Positions 22,130 through 32,779 of a stretch of 64,000 bases of DNA are shown here, piece after piece. Under the pieces are notes generated by a model that had not been told where the DNA came from, searched no databases, and saw nothing but the letters and a program-made list of their open reading frames with translations. The stretch spans positions 41,879,979-41,943,978 of the forward strand of contig OU964920.1 of the NCBI GenBank assembly GCA_918807975.1. The letters are read 5' to 3'. Origin of the DNA: Aplidium turbinatum. Its lineage: Eukaryota > Chordata > Ascidiacea > Aplousobranchia > Polyclinidae. The position numbers and the translations under genes were made by a program. Numbering within the stretch: the stretch's first letter is position 1; each line of letters starts with the position of its first letter.

Positions 22130-22163
22130 CTTGATAAAGTCAGTCGTGCTGACTGACGAAACG
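22130..22163 (+). ncRNA. Hammerhead-ribozyme-like motif
   Basis: CTTGATAAA, then a perfect 7-bp hairpin GTCAGTC-GTGCT-GACTGAC, then GAAACG, the layout of CUGAUGA, stem II, GAAA. The stem II and GAAA parts are intact; the first box is off consensus. Penelope-like retroelements are known to carry such ribozymes. No Penelope coding sequence is seen here. Confidence 0.4.
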
Positions 22164-22294
22164 TCGGAAATACAAAAGCTAGTTATCATCTTTAACATCA
22201 GGAGGTAACCTAGTAAATAGTCACCAGAAAAACGCAAATTACTTTTATTATCAAATGCCTGGTGAACAGTCTCTCTCTGTTTTTGTTATAGTTA

Positions 22295-22410
22295 TTGTTA
22301 GAGCTATTCAAATTTTCACAAATTAGACAAGAATTAAAATCAAAGCTACCCAAGTTTCCATAAATTAGAATAGAATTTAAACTCGATTAGAACTAGTTTG
22401 ATGCAGTTGT
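22295..22410 (-). repeat. Unnamed dispersed repeat, copy 1
   Basis: Complement reads GAGTTTAAATTCTATTCTAA and GGAAACTTGGGTAGCTTTGA. The plus-strand copy at 39325-39450 has the same order with few changes. Each copy has internal units around AATTTGTGAAAA. Confidence 0.55.
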
Positions 22411-22589
22411 CACATATCTTTTTCAAGTTGAATAAAAACGCCAATAGGGCAACTCTGGATCAAAATGTCATTCCACCATTGCAGTACGATAACCGCTCAC
22501 GTTATAATAGACATTGTAGGTAAATTAATAAACTAATCCAGTTTTTCATGACTTCGCTGCTGTTCATGTTGTAGAAGCGCATTCTGCGC

Positions 22590-22655
22590 AGTCTGCAGAC
22601 ATCTGCAGACGTTGAATCAATGCAAAATGACGAGATTCGTCGTCTAGGACACTGC
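22590..22655. mobile_element. Palindromic MITE, partial copy
   Basis: CTGCAGACGTTGAATCAATG, then AAAATGACGAGATTCGTCGTC. Right arm of the family. Confidence 0.5.
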
Positions 22656-23795
22656 AAGTTTGGATTTTATAATATGGTAGCCATATGTGGATTGTAGGCT
22701 ACATAAGGAAATGCTGTTGCTTTCTATAGTATGTGATATAGTTATTTTTTGTTAACTCTACCGTATCTTTAATTTTTAGTTTTGTAGACATAATTTACAA
22801 TTTGAATTTTATGATATGATAGTCACTTGACTTGACATGTGAATTATATTTATACCATAGGCTACTGATGTGCTGTTGCTTTCAATCCTGTATCATAACT
22901 TTATTTTTTTAAGTATCTTTAATTTTTGGTTTTGTGGACATGGCTAATGGCTGAATCAACGCGCATGTGCTTTCACAATTGTCTTCTAATAAACAACGAA
23001 GCATTGACGAATTTATGAAGCGTGAAAGTTGTCAGCCACGATTTAGTTTTATTTACCGTAGAAGGTGCGCTATGACACTCTGTATAGTGGCTCCTCTTTA
23101 AAGTGTTTACTTTGGAATTAGAAAAACTTAAATCTATCAACTGGCTATTGATAGAGCGTAGGACGAATGAATTGTGTAATTCAAAATCATTTTCGATTCG
23201 GTAGATATGTATCTATGCAGAAACAACATTTCAAGATATAGCTTGTTGTAGTAAAGCAACGACCGTTTCGTTTCACTCAGGTGAATATAACTTCGTTAAG
23301 ATATTTCCAAAATTCAATTTATTTTCAAAAATGTAAAATTTTACACAAGCTTGGAATTTTTTCTCTTTGAATGGTTCGCTTCAAAGCGCATTCGTTACAA
23401 TGACGTCAGTGCTGGCCATAAACAACCGAATAATAACTACGTCATTGCTATGCAATTTTTGATGTGTGTTGACGTCATTTTAGAGAAAGTTTTGGAGTTG
23501 TTCGAAACGAAAATATCGTGCATAAAAAATGGTTTCAAACTTTACAGTTTCTTTCAAATCATAAATACGTGCAGTAAAATCCTTTAATTTTAACTTTCTG
23601 TGGAGCTGCATGTGTTTGAGAGGTTTCTGATTTTTTGTTTTAACTTGTTGAACGTATAGGCTAACGATATAAATCAGTTTGTATCCTTTGTGGATCTTTC
23701 TCTTGTTTCATGGGTCAATCTGACATATGTTGAAGGTAGGCTACACTTCTCCCCTTTTCTTTTTAATTGTCGTTTCCTTTTGACATAGCCTAAAG

Positions 23796-24157
23796 CAGGG
23801 CTACTCAACTGGCGGAACGCGGTCCGAATCCGGACCGGACCTTTTGGGTGTTCATGGTGGACCTTGAACTTTTGGAAGAATAATCTCATTGCCACGTTTC
23901 AGGGCTTCTTTAAACAGATCTCTACTGGGAGGAAGCAATTTTTACTGTGATTATCGTAGTTGCTGGGGGGCTTCGACTCTCAGACTCCCCAACATTTTCT
24001 CAGAAATCCAATTCGACTTACATTTTACCTAAAAAAAGTGGTTTGGTACAGATAGTTTAACTTTCGTGGTTGCGTGTAAAATAACTTATTTACCGAACAG
24101 CTGAAAATATTCAATTTATCAAACTGGACCTTTGTTAAGATTAGTTGAGTAACCCTG
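23796..24157. mobile_element. Non-autonomous hAT element (CAGGGCTACTCAACTGG)
   Basis: 362 bp with the exact duplication GCCTAAAG at both sides; ends CAGGGCTACTCAACTGGCGG and TTAGTTGAGTAACCCTG. Colinear with 19637-19989 over its whole length. Confidence 0.9.
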
Positions 24158-24179
24158 GCCTAAAGTTTATTGTCCACAC

Positions 24180-24342
24180 CAGTGGCGGATCCAAGGGGGC
24201 GGGTGGGGCGATCTCCCTAAAACACAGAAAAGTAACTTTTTTCACAGTGTATTTTCAAGGTAATATTAATGTAGACCTACACATCATTGTGTTTTGTTGA
24301 AACCCCCCCCCCCTTTGGGGCGATTTTCTGAGTCCGCCTCTG
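24180..24342. mobile_element. Small hAT-like MITE (CAGTGGCGGATCC)
   Basis: 163 bp, CAGTGGCGGATCCAAGGGGG at the left, GAGTCCGCCTCTG at the right, with C-rich inner blocks. Flanks GTCCACAC and GTGTTCAC match 5 of 8. Confidence 0.55.
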
Positions 24343-25009
24343 GTGTTCACTTTGTTTCATGCTAAAACAAATTTCTTCTGACATTTGGTTTTGATAAACC
24401 AAATTGTTTCAAGCAGCCTAAGTAGCTTATACATGATAAAGACCGCATCATCATTCCATATTCTGTTTTCTTTTACCTTGATACCTAGACTTCGTTTTGG
24501 TAAGTTTCAAAAATACAACCTTCAGTCATTCGTAATAGAGCAAATCTTTGAAATTATTTCAGAGCCATTGTCCGCATGCTGGACTATCTTTCACCTTACC
24601 AGTAAACCACATATAGTAAACTGTATCTTGGTAAGATCCAAAAAACTTAACCTTGACCGTTTACTAAAACAGAAAATCCTCAAAAGTGTATTCATGGCAT
24701 TGTTCATGGGACACTTCAGATTGCTTTATGAAAAAACAGGTGACCGTAGGAAAGAAAGGTTGATTGTATTGCCTTACGTACTACAAAGTTTTTGAATCAC
24801 TCAAATTACTCAGAAATAACAAAAGCGTTTGAAAAGATGAAAATCTCTCGGCTGGGTTGATAATAAAAATTCTGTATCTGGCTGCACTGGTATAAAACGT
24901 TCAATTAGAGCTAAACTAACCTATCAGCAAAAAAACGTGTTTTGGACATCAGGTAAAGGAGACACCAATGTATAAACTTTACTTGTGTAGACTACTAGTG
25001 ATTAGCTTT
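24343..25009. other. No gene recognised
   Basis: An open frame of 136 codons at 24385-24795 has no recognisable domain or nearby splice support; treated as chance. Confidence 0.4.
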
Positions 25010-25190
25010 CGGCTGCATTGCCGAGTGGTGAAAGCCCTGGAACGACGTTTGAAAGGGCGCCTTTCGACACCGCTCAGCAAGAGCATGTGGCTGAAGCATG
25101 CCTGAAGGTGGACGCGAAGAATGGCTTCCTTGCCTTCCCTCAATCTAAATTTTCAACCACCGGGTGTAAGCCTGGATATGACAAACAAAA
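25010..25190 (+). mobile_element. tRNA-derived SINE, family A
   Basis: Head CTGCATTGCCGAGTGGTG, B-box-like CTTTCGACACCGCTC, then GCATGCCTGAAGGTGGACG and the CAACCACCGGGTGTAAGCC tail. Followed directly by a palindromic MITE fragment at 25196-25240. Confidence 0.8.
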
Positions 25191-25195
25191 GCTTG

Positions 25196-25240
25196 CGGCT
25201 GTTGAATCAATGCAATAACAAATTGATTTGCTGGCTGGGT
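25196..25240. mobile_element. Palindromic MITE, partial copy
   Basis: GCGGCTGTTGAATCAATGC, then ACAAATTGATTTGCTGGCTGGG: right arm of the family abutting a SINE tail. Confidence 0.5.
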
Positions 25241-25419
25241 TTAGACTATGGCTATGGTTCAGATCATACGGATCTTAGACCCTTTTTTTCGTATTGTGCT
25301 GTAACTTTTTAGAACAACTTTTCGTAATGTGCTGGTATTATTTTCGAAAAATGGGGTAGTACAATATAAAAGTTTGAAAAATCTCTGCCTCAGTGCATTT
25401 TGAGGATGTCAATTTAAAA

Positions 25420-25666
25420 CAGGGGTTTTTAACCAGGGGTGCAGGCACCACTAAGGGGTGCGAGACATGTTCCTAAAAAGTGCCGGGATGCTGAATTATT
25501 AAGGTTTGTTATAATATGACGTAAGAAGCAAAGTTGTTTTACCAGGTTTCAACAAAAATTTCGAACTGTAGGCGTCTATTACTTTTCAGCCAATCTTAGG
25601 AAAGTGGCGAGAACTGATTGGTAATTTCAAGGTGGTGCCGACAAGGCAAAAAGTTAAGAACCACTG
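25420..25666. mobile_element. Non-autonomous hAT element (CAGGGGTTTTTAACC)
   Basis: 247 bp, exact 8-bp duplication ATTTAAAA at both sides; ends CAGGGGTTTTTAACCAGG and GTTAAGAACCACTG. Related in its ends to 1258-1588. Confidence 0.88.
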
Positions 25667-25829
25667 ATTTAAAAGATAATGGAGAATCGCAATGAAAAGC
25701 GAAATTGTTGTTAAGAAAATAAAAACCATTTGTTGTTCGTCCCCAGCTCGGAGGAGAGATTTTTGAATAAAATGTATGTAAAATATTACGCTTAAATCGA
25801 TGACTTGTTTCTTGGAATCTGTAGGTATA

Positions 25830-26082
25830 GTGTCGTTGCTGGTGTTCGGGAAGCAGTAGTCTACAGACAAAGGTGAGTCTCATAGCTTCAGGACCAATGA
25901 GAGTAGTGTGGCCAGTTCCGTTCTCTCGGCCGCCTTCACTAATTATGCCCACCCAATTTATTATACACCCTGGGTATAGAGGTGAGCGGCGTTTTCAACA
26001 ACCAGCTTAACTCAGAAGTCAAACCAGGTTTGCATTATTCTAAAGCCAACGCCTTATCCCCTGCGCCATCCAACAGTAGATT
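25830..26082 (-). mobile_element. tRNA-derived SINE, family B, diverged
   Basis: On the minus strand: GGATGGCGCAGGGGATAAGG head, GCCGCTCACCTCTATACCC and GCGGCCGAGAGAACGG, the same order as 5308-5577. The B box is worn. Confidence 0.7.
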
Positions 26083-26939
26083 CTCGAAAAGCAATTTTTT
26101 GTTTTCAGTTTTGTATTTTAAATCACAAAAAAAATTGTTTTTATTGCAGCGTCAAATCCAGGGCGAGAGAAGATTTTGGACCAGTACCAATGAGATTTTT
26201 AGAGCCCAAATCAAGACCTTTATACATCATAAAAAGAAGGCAGATGTCATAGTGTTTATCAACAATTCTACTGTGATATTAATGAAAAATCTAAGCACTT
26301 AAAAGGCAAAAAATCGATAGCCTAATGCACTCTGCCTTTTGCATGTAAAAATAAATTTTCAATAGTCTATTTGTATTTGATTGTTCTGGCGAATTTAATG
26401 GTATAGGCCTACACTATACAGAGTAAAAAACGCAACAAAATCTATTTATGACCAAAGAATTTACATTGTTTTAAAACTACGCAAATGCGTGACATTAATC
26501 ATATGTATTCAAATGTTAGTTAAAGCATTATAGGCCAATGGTGCAATTAACAAGATGTTTACTTGTTCGCGTAGAAACTGGTATCGTCATTTTCAATATT
26601 TCATCAATGACGTTTTGCTACTATCATTTAAATTTTCACATTCAAAGCAATTAGCAGCTCTGTTAAGTTTTGTTTTTAATTATTCGGCAAAACTGATCAA
26701 TACACAGTATGAGAGATGGAAGTGTTCACAGGCTACTAGGCTAGGCTACATCTACAGACTTTGAGAGGATAGTTTGGGTTCGGTTCCAATAACATATTTG
26801 GGTTCCAAACTAAGACACATCCAAGAAAAACGCATTGTATTCCAAAGCACCCGCTCATACTTAGCTGTAAATTATTGCAGCAACATCCCGAGCACATCGG
26901 TGGTAGGGTTGATCGGAGAATGATGTCTGGATGTCTACA
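26083..26939. other. No gene recognised
   Basis: AT-rich sequence; no repeat or exon supported. Confidence 0.4.
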
Positions 26940-27245
26940 TTTGTTTGTTTGTTTTTTGTTTGTTTTATTATCTTTATCTTGCATTGCGGGAAAGCGGACT
27001 TGAGCGCTATGCATCGGTGTACGCCTTCCGACGTACACTGTTTCCGGTTGTCTACTCTACTTATGACTTAAATTTGGTACTACCCATTACTCGAAATCGA
27101 TCACTGGGTAGAGGCAATTATCGTAAAGTTTCTTGCCCCGAGAAACAACAACAATTGCGGGTGGCTGGAGTCGAACATGCAGGCTCTCGACTGCGAGCCC
27201 AACGCGCTAACCACTCGGCCACTGCTGCCGATCTCGGCCACTGCT
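26940..27245 (-). mobile_element. tRNA-derived SINE, family C
   Basis: Colinear with 14905-15225 on the minus strand, lacking a short inner block after the GTACGTCGGAAGG segment. The CGGCCACTGCTGCCGA sequence at its head end is duplicated. Confidence 0.78.
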
Positions 27246-29001
27246 GCCGAGTTCTGTATGTATGAGTTTATTGCAGAAAAGAAATCTTCAAATCATCAGG
27301 ACGCATTAACTCAAAAGGTTGAAACCGAAAAATGCCTAACTAACAGAACGTAGTGAACTGAACCAAATGATGACTCGTAACATAAGTTAAACTGACACCA
27401 CAACTGAACCGGTACCATAACTGCAAACAAAGCGAGGTGATTTGACTGAAAGATGCCACGACTGAATGACTGAAAAAAATTATTATAATGAAATTCAACG
27501 CTAGACGCGTTGGTTTAAGAGAAAACCCAGTGTGGTATGCAGCAGAGTCACAACGCTAAAAAGACGTAAAACTACGTGCATATGTATCAAACTACCGATT
27601 GCAAGAACCCGCTCAAATTATTAGTTAGCGTTCCAAATTCCTAAGAAGCACACAAATAGGCCTACCTTAACTAGCGTTTCAAATTTCTAATCGTGACACA
27701 CTTGACTTACAGCGAAACTACAAAGACGAAGGCTTCCAGGTTTTCACCACATCAATAAGACACAAGAGAACACAATGATGCCGAAAAGAAAAAGCCGCAG
27801 GAGCTACAAATACGAGAGGGTTTCCTGAATTTCTCGGACCCCTTGGAAGGTTACGGTCCCCTAATATCATCCCCGGTCCAAAAGTACTTCCTGGACCGGT
27901 AGACCCCCTTTGTCAACCCTATTGGCTACACCAATAATAAAGTTGCAAACCATCTTACTGAAACTAAATAGCATAACTCAAGAATAACTAATGAAAACAC
28001 AGCAAACAAAACAAATAACAAAACATGCAGCAAAAATTAAATTTTTCAGAAATCCTAGAGTTGACACAGAATCATTTTACCAATGGAACAACTGCACGAT
28101 ATCAAAATGTATGAAAAAAAATCTTAACGGCAACTTGGCCAAATGTGTAGGCTTGCGGGGAAGGGTGGCTAGTCCTCACACCCGTTGGTCGACGTTGCGT
28201 TACATGCGAGAGTGAGAGCTCCCGATGTTGGGTACCCCAACTTGGGGTGCTCAGCGAAGGCAAGTCAAACCTTGCGTTATATTAGAAACAACTTAGGCTT
28301 GTGGTACCGAAATAGAGCAAAATCCCGAAAGCGGATCAAGCTGTTTCGTACCACAGGTTATAGATCATCTTCATTATTTTAAACATAGGCTAATGCTAAA
28401 CAGTCTGTTTGTTGAAGTCATCTTGGAAATTCAAACTCAGATGAAACTCTTTTATATGACTCTTTAGCGCCACACAGAATATAAATTTCATCACCATCAG
28501 TCGCCATCTCCGCTTGCAGCAGATTGCACATCAACATGGGTTAATTGCTTCCAAGAGATCGAGATGGCGAGCTAAATCACCCAGTGTCACCAAATTGAGA
28601 CCTGTCCATGCTTGAATGTTGTCTTGTCATTGTTTCTACTTTGCCTTCTATGCAAACTTTGCTGATTCCGACTTTTGGTGTGGCCTAACAGTTTTAAAAC
28701 TTTTAATTTTGTTGTTACTGCAGTTGAATGCAGCTTTATCATTGTCAATAGATTTCCTATTTTTATGTAGTTTTTATTGGTCATGTTTCTATAGCCTAAG
28801 GATGTGACTTCGGAAAGTTGTGAGTTTTTGCAATGCTGATAATGTCCAATTAACAGTACGCATTCTAAACTGTAGAGCACTATAGTAGATCGTAAGTGAT
28901 GAAAATTTTTGATTTCAGTTTGATTGGAAGTCTGTTGGAACTTAAGAGCTTTTTATTCTTTTCGAACGATAATCAGCCTAAGTCAATTCGGTGTTGTAGA
29001 C
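27246..29001. other. No gene recognised
   Basis: Non-coding. A hAT-like fragment (GGACCCCTTGG...CCTGGACCGG) at about 27835-27910 and a small inverted repeat (TTGTGGTACCGAAA with TTTCGTACCACAG) at about 28294-28360 are the only structures seen. Confidence 0.4.
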
Positions 29002-29298
29002 CAGGGTTTCCCAAACTTTCTTGGGCCACGGACCACTAATTTTTCGTAAACAACTTTTTGACTGCAACGAAGGTGCAACAAGTAGCCTAAGATTTACGAT
29101 TCTGGATAGCAAAAGCTTTCGAAATCATTTAAGTTGTAAAGAACTGCGGCAATTATTTTTGACAGGGTACGTAGGCTACTGTATAACGATGGCTAAATGA
29201 GTGACTTTTTAATTTCTTGTCATAAATATCGCCACGGACTACTTGTGCAGTTGTCGCGGACCACCAATGGTCCGCGGACCACAGTTTGGGAAACCCTG
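29002..29298. mobile_element. Non-autonomous hAT element (CAGGGTTTCCCAAAC)
   Basis: 297 bp; ends CAGGGTTTCCCAAACTTTC and GTTTGGGAAACCCTG with inner GGCCACGGACCAC and GTGGTCCGCGGACCAC. Flanks TTGTAGAC and TTGCAGAC match 7 of 8. Confidence 0.85.
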
Positions 29299-29638
29299 TT
29301 GCAGACAATTGCAGTTTTTCCATCGTTGGTCGATGATAGTTGGTGGCAAAGATAGCCAACACTAATTCCGGTAGAACAGGGGTCACCAAACTTTTTTCTC
29401 TGAGGGCCGGATTGCTGCGAGATTAACAGCTGCGGGCAGGATGCAAATTGCGAAAAGATATACAACTATTTAGAATCTCCATTGACTTAGAAGCTCCAAG
29501 ACAATATGGAAAAATCTGGAAAAATCATTAGCAGGTTGCGTGTAGCTCAATAACAATGTCAGTCCTTTACAAAAAGTTTGGTAACTTTTTTCCTTAAAAC
29601 AGTTGTAGTGCAGCTGTTATTTTCGCAGCACGTGGCGG

Positions 29639-32464
29639 CAGTGGCGTAGCAACGCTATATACCGTCCTTGGATTTTTGCTCGAAATGCCGCCCTCCCTTG
29701 ACATCGTCGTAAAGCTGATTAAAATTCCACACAACAGAAGAATTAAAGCAGTGTTTGTTTAATTTTATTGAAAGTTCAAAATAAAACCACTTCGTACTCA
29801 GACAGCTGAAAGATTCTTTCTCTTTGTCTCCTTTAATTATCGTAGTGTAATCGCTGGCTTGAATTGCCCTTCTTTATTCTGAAACCTTTCGGGCCCTAAT
29901 TTGATCATCTCAACTCTCATGCTATGAGTTAATGTTTCTGGCCAAGTAGCCACATCGTTATGAGAACAATAGATATCATCTGTTATATCTTTATCTGAAA
30001 GTGTTTCATTGATAGGCTGACTTCAATGATCACTCTGTTATTGTTTTGCTCGAGGTACACTTCTTCCATCTCAACTTGAGGTAGCGATTTTTTGTGGCTG
30101 CTAACCTCTTCTGTTTCTTTAGCAGAGGCAATTTTTAAGAACTTTAAAATGGCTCCTTCATTCTTTTTTAGTTCTTCTTTTCCAGCTTTTCTCTTTCTTT
30201 CTAAAAAAAGCTCCACTTTTTTTCACTTTCTTCATAAGCAAAGTTAACTTAAAAAATTTGCAACTTACATCTTGTTCTGGAATCTGCAGCACAATAGTTA
30301 AAAAACAATAACCATAATTGCAAATTTGCTGAGCTGAGCAAATTTGCTGAGCTGCTGACCATAATTTCAAATTTCCTGCTGACCACTGACCACAATTCTG
30401 TTGACCACAAGACCGTTCTGCTGACCACAATTCCAATAACCATAAATGCAAGTTTGTTGAGTTAAGCTAAGTGATCTATTTCAGACCTGAAACTTTAAAC
30501 CTTTTATAAACCTAGCCCTAACCCATCTTTACACATGAAGATGGAGGAATCCCGTCTATTTACCACAGGCAAATGGTAAAGATACAAGTTACAACCGACA
30601 TTTTATTATGACTTCAACAGCATAGACTAGAGCAGTGGTTCCCAACCTTTTTATTGTCGCGGACCCCTTTAGACAAATTATTAATTCTGCGGACCCCTAC
30701 CTAAATTTTGCCTGAAGCTCAATTAACATACTATTGACTATTGTAATAATTATGCTTCTCAACTACTCGGCTATACTGTGTCATATTGCATTGCCGCTAT
30801 GACTCCTGTGGCAAATATCAGGTTAAACAGTTGCTCAAATAAGAAAATGAATGAATTGTTCAAGAAATGTCAGCAGTATTTGAATATTAAGGAGACCCAA
30901 AGTGCCAGGCCGAAACTTTTTTAACGTAAGCAAATTTAATGAGAGGGCTGTTGTTGCCTTTCCTGAACTAAACGACTGAACTGTGGTTGAGTTTTTGACA
31001 ATGCAACACGCATGTCATCGTCAACGTCCAGGCGATTTCGATGTTTAGTTTTAATTGTAACAAGACCAAGAGCTGAGAATCCTGCCTCGCAAAAGATAGT
31101 GGTTATGAATGGTAACAAAACAATAATCGCTTGCTTTGCCAAGAATGGGTAGGTTTCCAGTTGTGAGCACCCAAATTCTTCTACAGCTTTTCAACGAAAT
31201 TCAATGCGTAATAACTCTTTTGATCTCAAATCAATTAAGTCATCTTTAGTCTTTACTGAGATCGTCATCGCTGATGTTGTTCAAGTCAAAAAGAAAAGGA
31301 TTTCGAATCCAAGTTGCAACTTCGTTCGGCAGGTGGTCTAAATTAAAATAACGTTGAAATGAGATTTGCAGGGTTTCAAGTGTGCGCAAAATTTTTCTCT
31401 CATAGAGATCAAAATAGTACATTCTCTTTGAGTTTCATCCATCAAGATAAGGTCTTCTAACATTGGAAAGTTAGCGTAATTACCTGCTTCCAATCTGCGT
31501 TTCCAAACCGTAAACTTGGCTAAAAACGCTTTAAGTTTTTCAGCTGCATCAATCATTGTCACACCTGGTCCTTGAATGCCACGATTTTGAGAGGGGACTT
31601 CTTTTTGCTTTCAAAAGAGTTAATACCTCATTGTTTAGCTGCTGCAGTCGTTTTAAAACTTCTCCTCTAGATAACTAACGTACCTCACATTGATACAAAC
31701 GTACTTCGTAATCTGACCCTACTTCTTGACAGAGCGCTTTAAAAAGTACAGTGGTTTACAGCTCTGTTTTTGATGAAATTAACTTTCACGCAATTTGTCA
31801 GAATTTCTTTGAGACTTGCTGGTAAAATTTTTGCTGCCAAGGCGTACCTGTGCAAGAAGCAATGCATAACAACCACGCGAGGAGCTTTCTTTGTTACTAG
31901 AGCAGCAAATCCGGATTTGTTCCCGAGCATAGCTGGTGCTCCATCCGTGCATATAGAACAAAGTTTCTTTTTCCAATCAAAATTTTACTTGACAAAAAAT
32001 TCTTTCATCTTGCCAAATATATCACTCGCCCTTGGTAATTTCCAAAAAAGGCTCACAAAACAAAAACTCTTCTTTCATTCTTTTACCATGAACATAACGC
32101 ATAAAAACCAAATTTTTATCAAACAATTTCTTGCATTTAAAAAGAGAAATGAAAGTAAAAAGATCGCTTTTCGTTTTTTTTTTCCGAAATTCATCAAGGT
32201 AATCACGGACCCCCAAATGCTTTCTCACGGACCCCCAAGGGGTCCGCGAACCCTAGGTTGGGAACCACTGGACTAGAGGCATAACTGGTGTAATATTTTG
32301 GCTTCATGTAAATCAGTGTTAACTTAGGTCTTGTCTGAGCATCTCTGAGAATAAATTAATGTGATTGCCTTTGTTCGTTTAAAAGATTATCACATTTTGC
32401 CGCCCTCCTGCAACGTGCCGCCCCTGGATTTATCCACAAGATCTAATGGGTAGCTACGCCACTG
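29639..32464 (-). mobile_element. Middle hAT element of the nest, with transposase start
   Basis: Ends CAGTGGCGTAGC and GCTACGCCACTG; flanks CGTGGCGG and CTTGGCGG match 7 of 8. On the minus strand about 30240-30010 reads KKSGAFFRKKEK and then NEGAILKFLKIAS in another frame, the N-terminal start of the ZMYM/TTF-type hAT transposase family, so the coding region is frameshifted. GCTGACCACAATT-type short repeats lie at about 30300-30450. It is interrupted by the inner element at 30633. Confidence 0.85.
30633..32270 (-). mobile_element. Inner hAT element with ZBED5/SCAND3-like transposase remnants
   Basis: 1638 bp with the exact 8-bp duplication GACTAGAG. Ends CAGTGGTTCCCAACCTTTTT and GGTTGGGAACCACTG. 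Minus-strand pieces in hAT order: about 31930-31740 (MLGNKSGFAALVTKKAP, VVVMHCFLHRYALAAKILP), 31562-31338 (LKAFLAKFTVWKRRLEAGNY), 31142-30936 (EAGFSALGLVTIKTKHRNRL, the C-terminal dimerisation motif). Several frames are broken, so the copy is not autonomous. Full transposases of this family are near 600 residues; here the N-terminal BED part is not seen. Confidence 0.9.
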
Positions 32465-32611
32465 CTTGGCGGGCCGGATGAAATCAGTCCGCGGGCCGGT
32501 TCTGGCCCGCAGGCCGTAGTTTGGCGACCCCTGCGGTAGAATAATATAAATAGAACAAGTAGGCTATTTATAATTTATCATGTTTTATTTCTGCTTGGTA
32601 GATTTCACAAT

Positions 32612-32690
32612 TTAATTGATATGATCTTTATCACGGAATGGGAAAACTTCTTTGAGAGCTTAATTCTGGTAGTTTCGCATACTTGTAGGG
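32612..32690 (-). mobile_element. SINE family D, 3' fragment
   Basis: Complement GCGAAACTACCAGAATTAAG, then AAGTTTTCCCATTCCGTGAT, matches the 3' part of the full copy at 34655-34922. Confidence 0.6.
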
Positions 32691-32779
32691 CTGTAGGCCT
32701 ACAATACAGAAAAAAAAGCATTATTACTGTAGTCTGTAGCCTATTATGATTTGCCTTACTTGCACACACGGTAGCATAG

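Larger units (their letters stand above)
21422..23787. other. No gene recognised
   Basis: Non-coding. Contains a hammerhead-like motif at 22130, a dispersed repeat at 22295-22410 and a palindromic MITE at 22590-22655. Nothing else recognised. Confidence 0.45.
29377..32533. mobile_element. Outer hAT-type element of a three-level nest
   Basis: Ends CAGGGGTCACCAAACTTTTT and GTTTGGCGACCCCTG; exact 8-bp duplication CGGTAGAA at 29369-29376 and 32534-32541. Its own sequence is only about 330 bp (29377-29638 and 32465-32533), with GGGCCGG-rich ends; the rest is two later insertions. Non-autonomous. Confidence 0.9.

Noticed and set aside
24385-24795. Open frame of 136 codons, plus strand
   Set aside because: No recognisable motif; begins just after a small hAT element; likely chance.
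31770-32276. 168-codon plus-strand frame
   Set aside because: Lies opposite the hAT transposase remnants of the inner nested element; the minus strand carries the family motifs.
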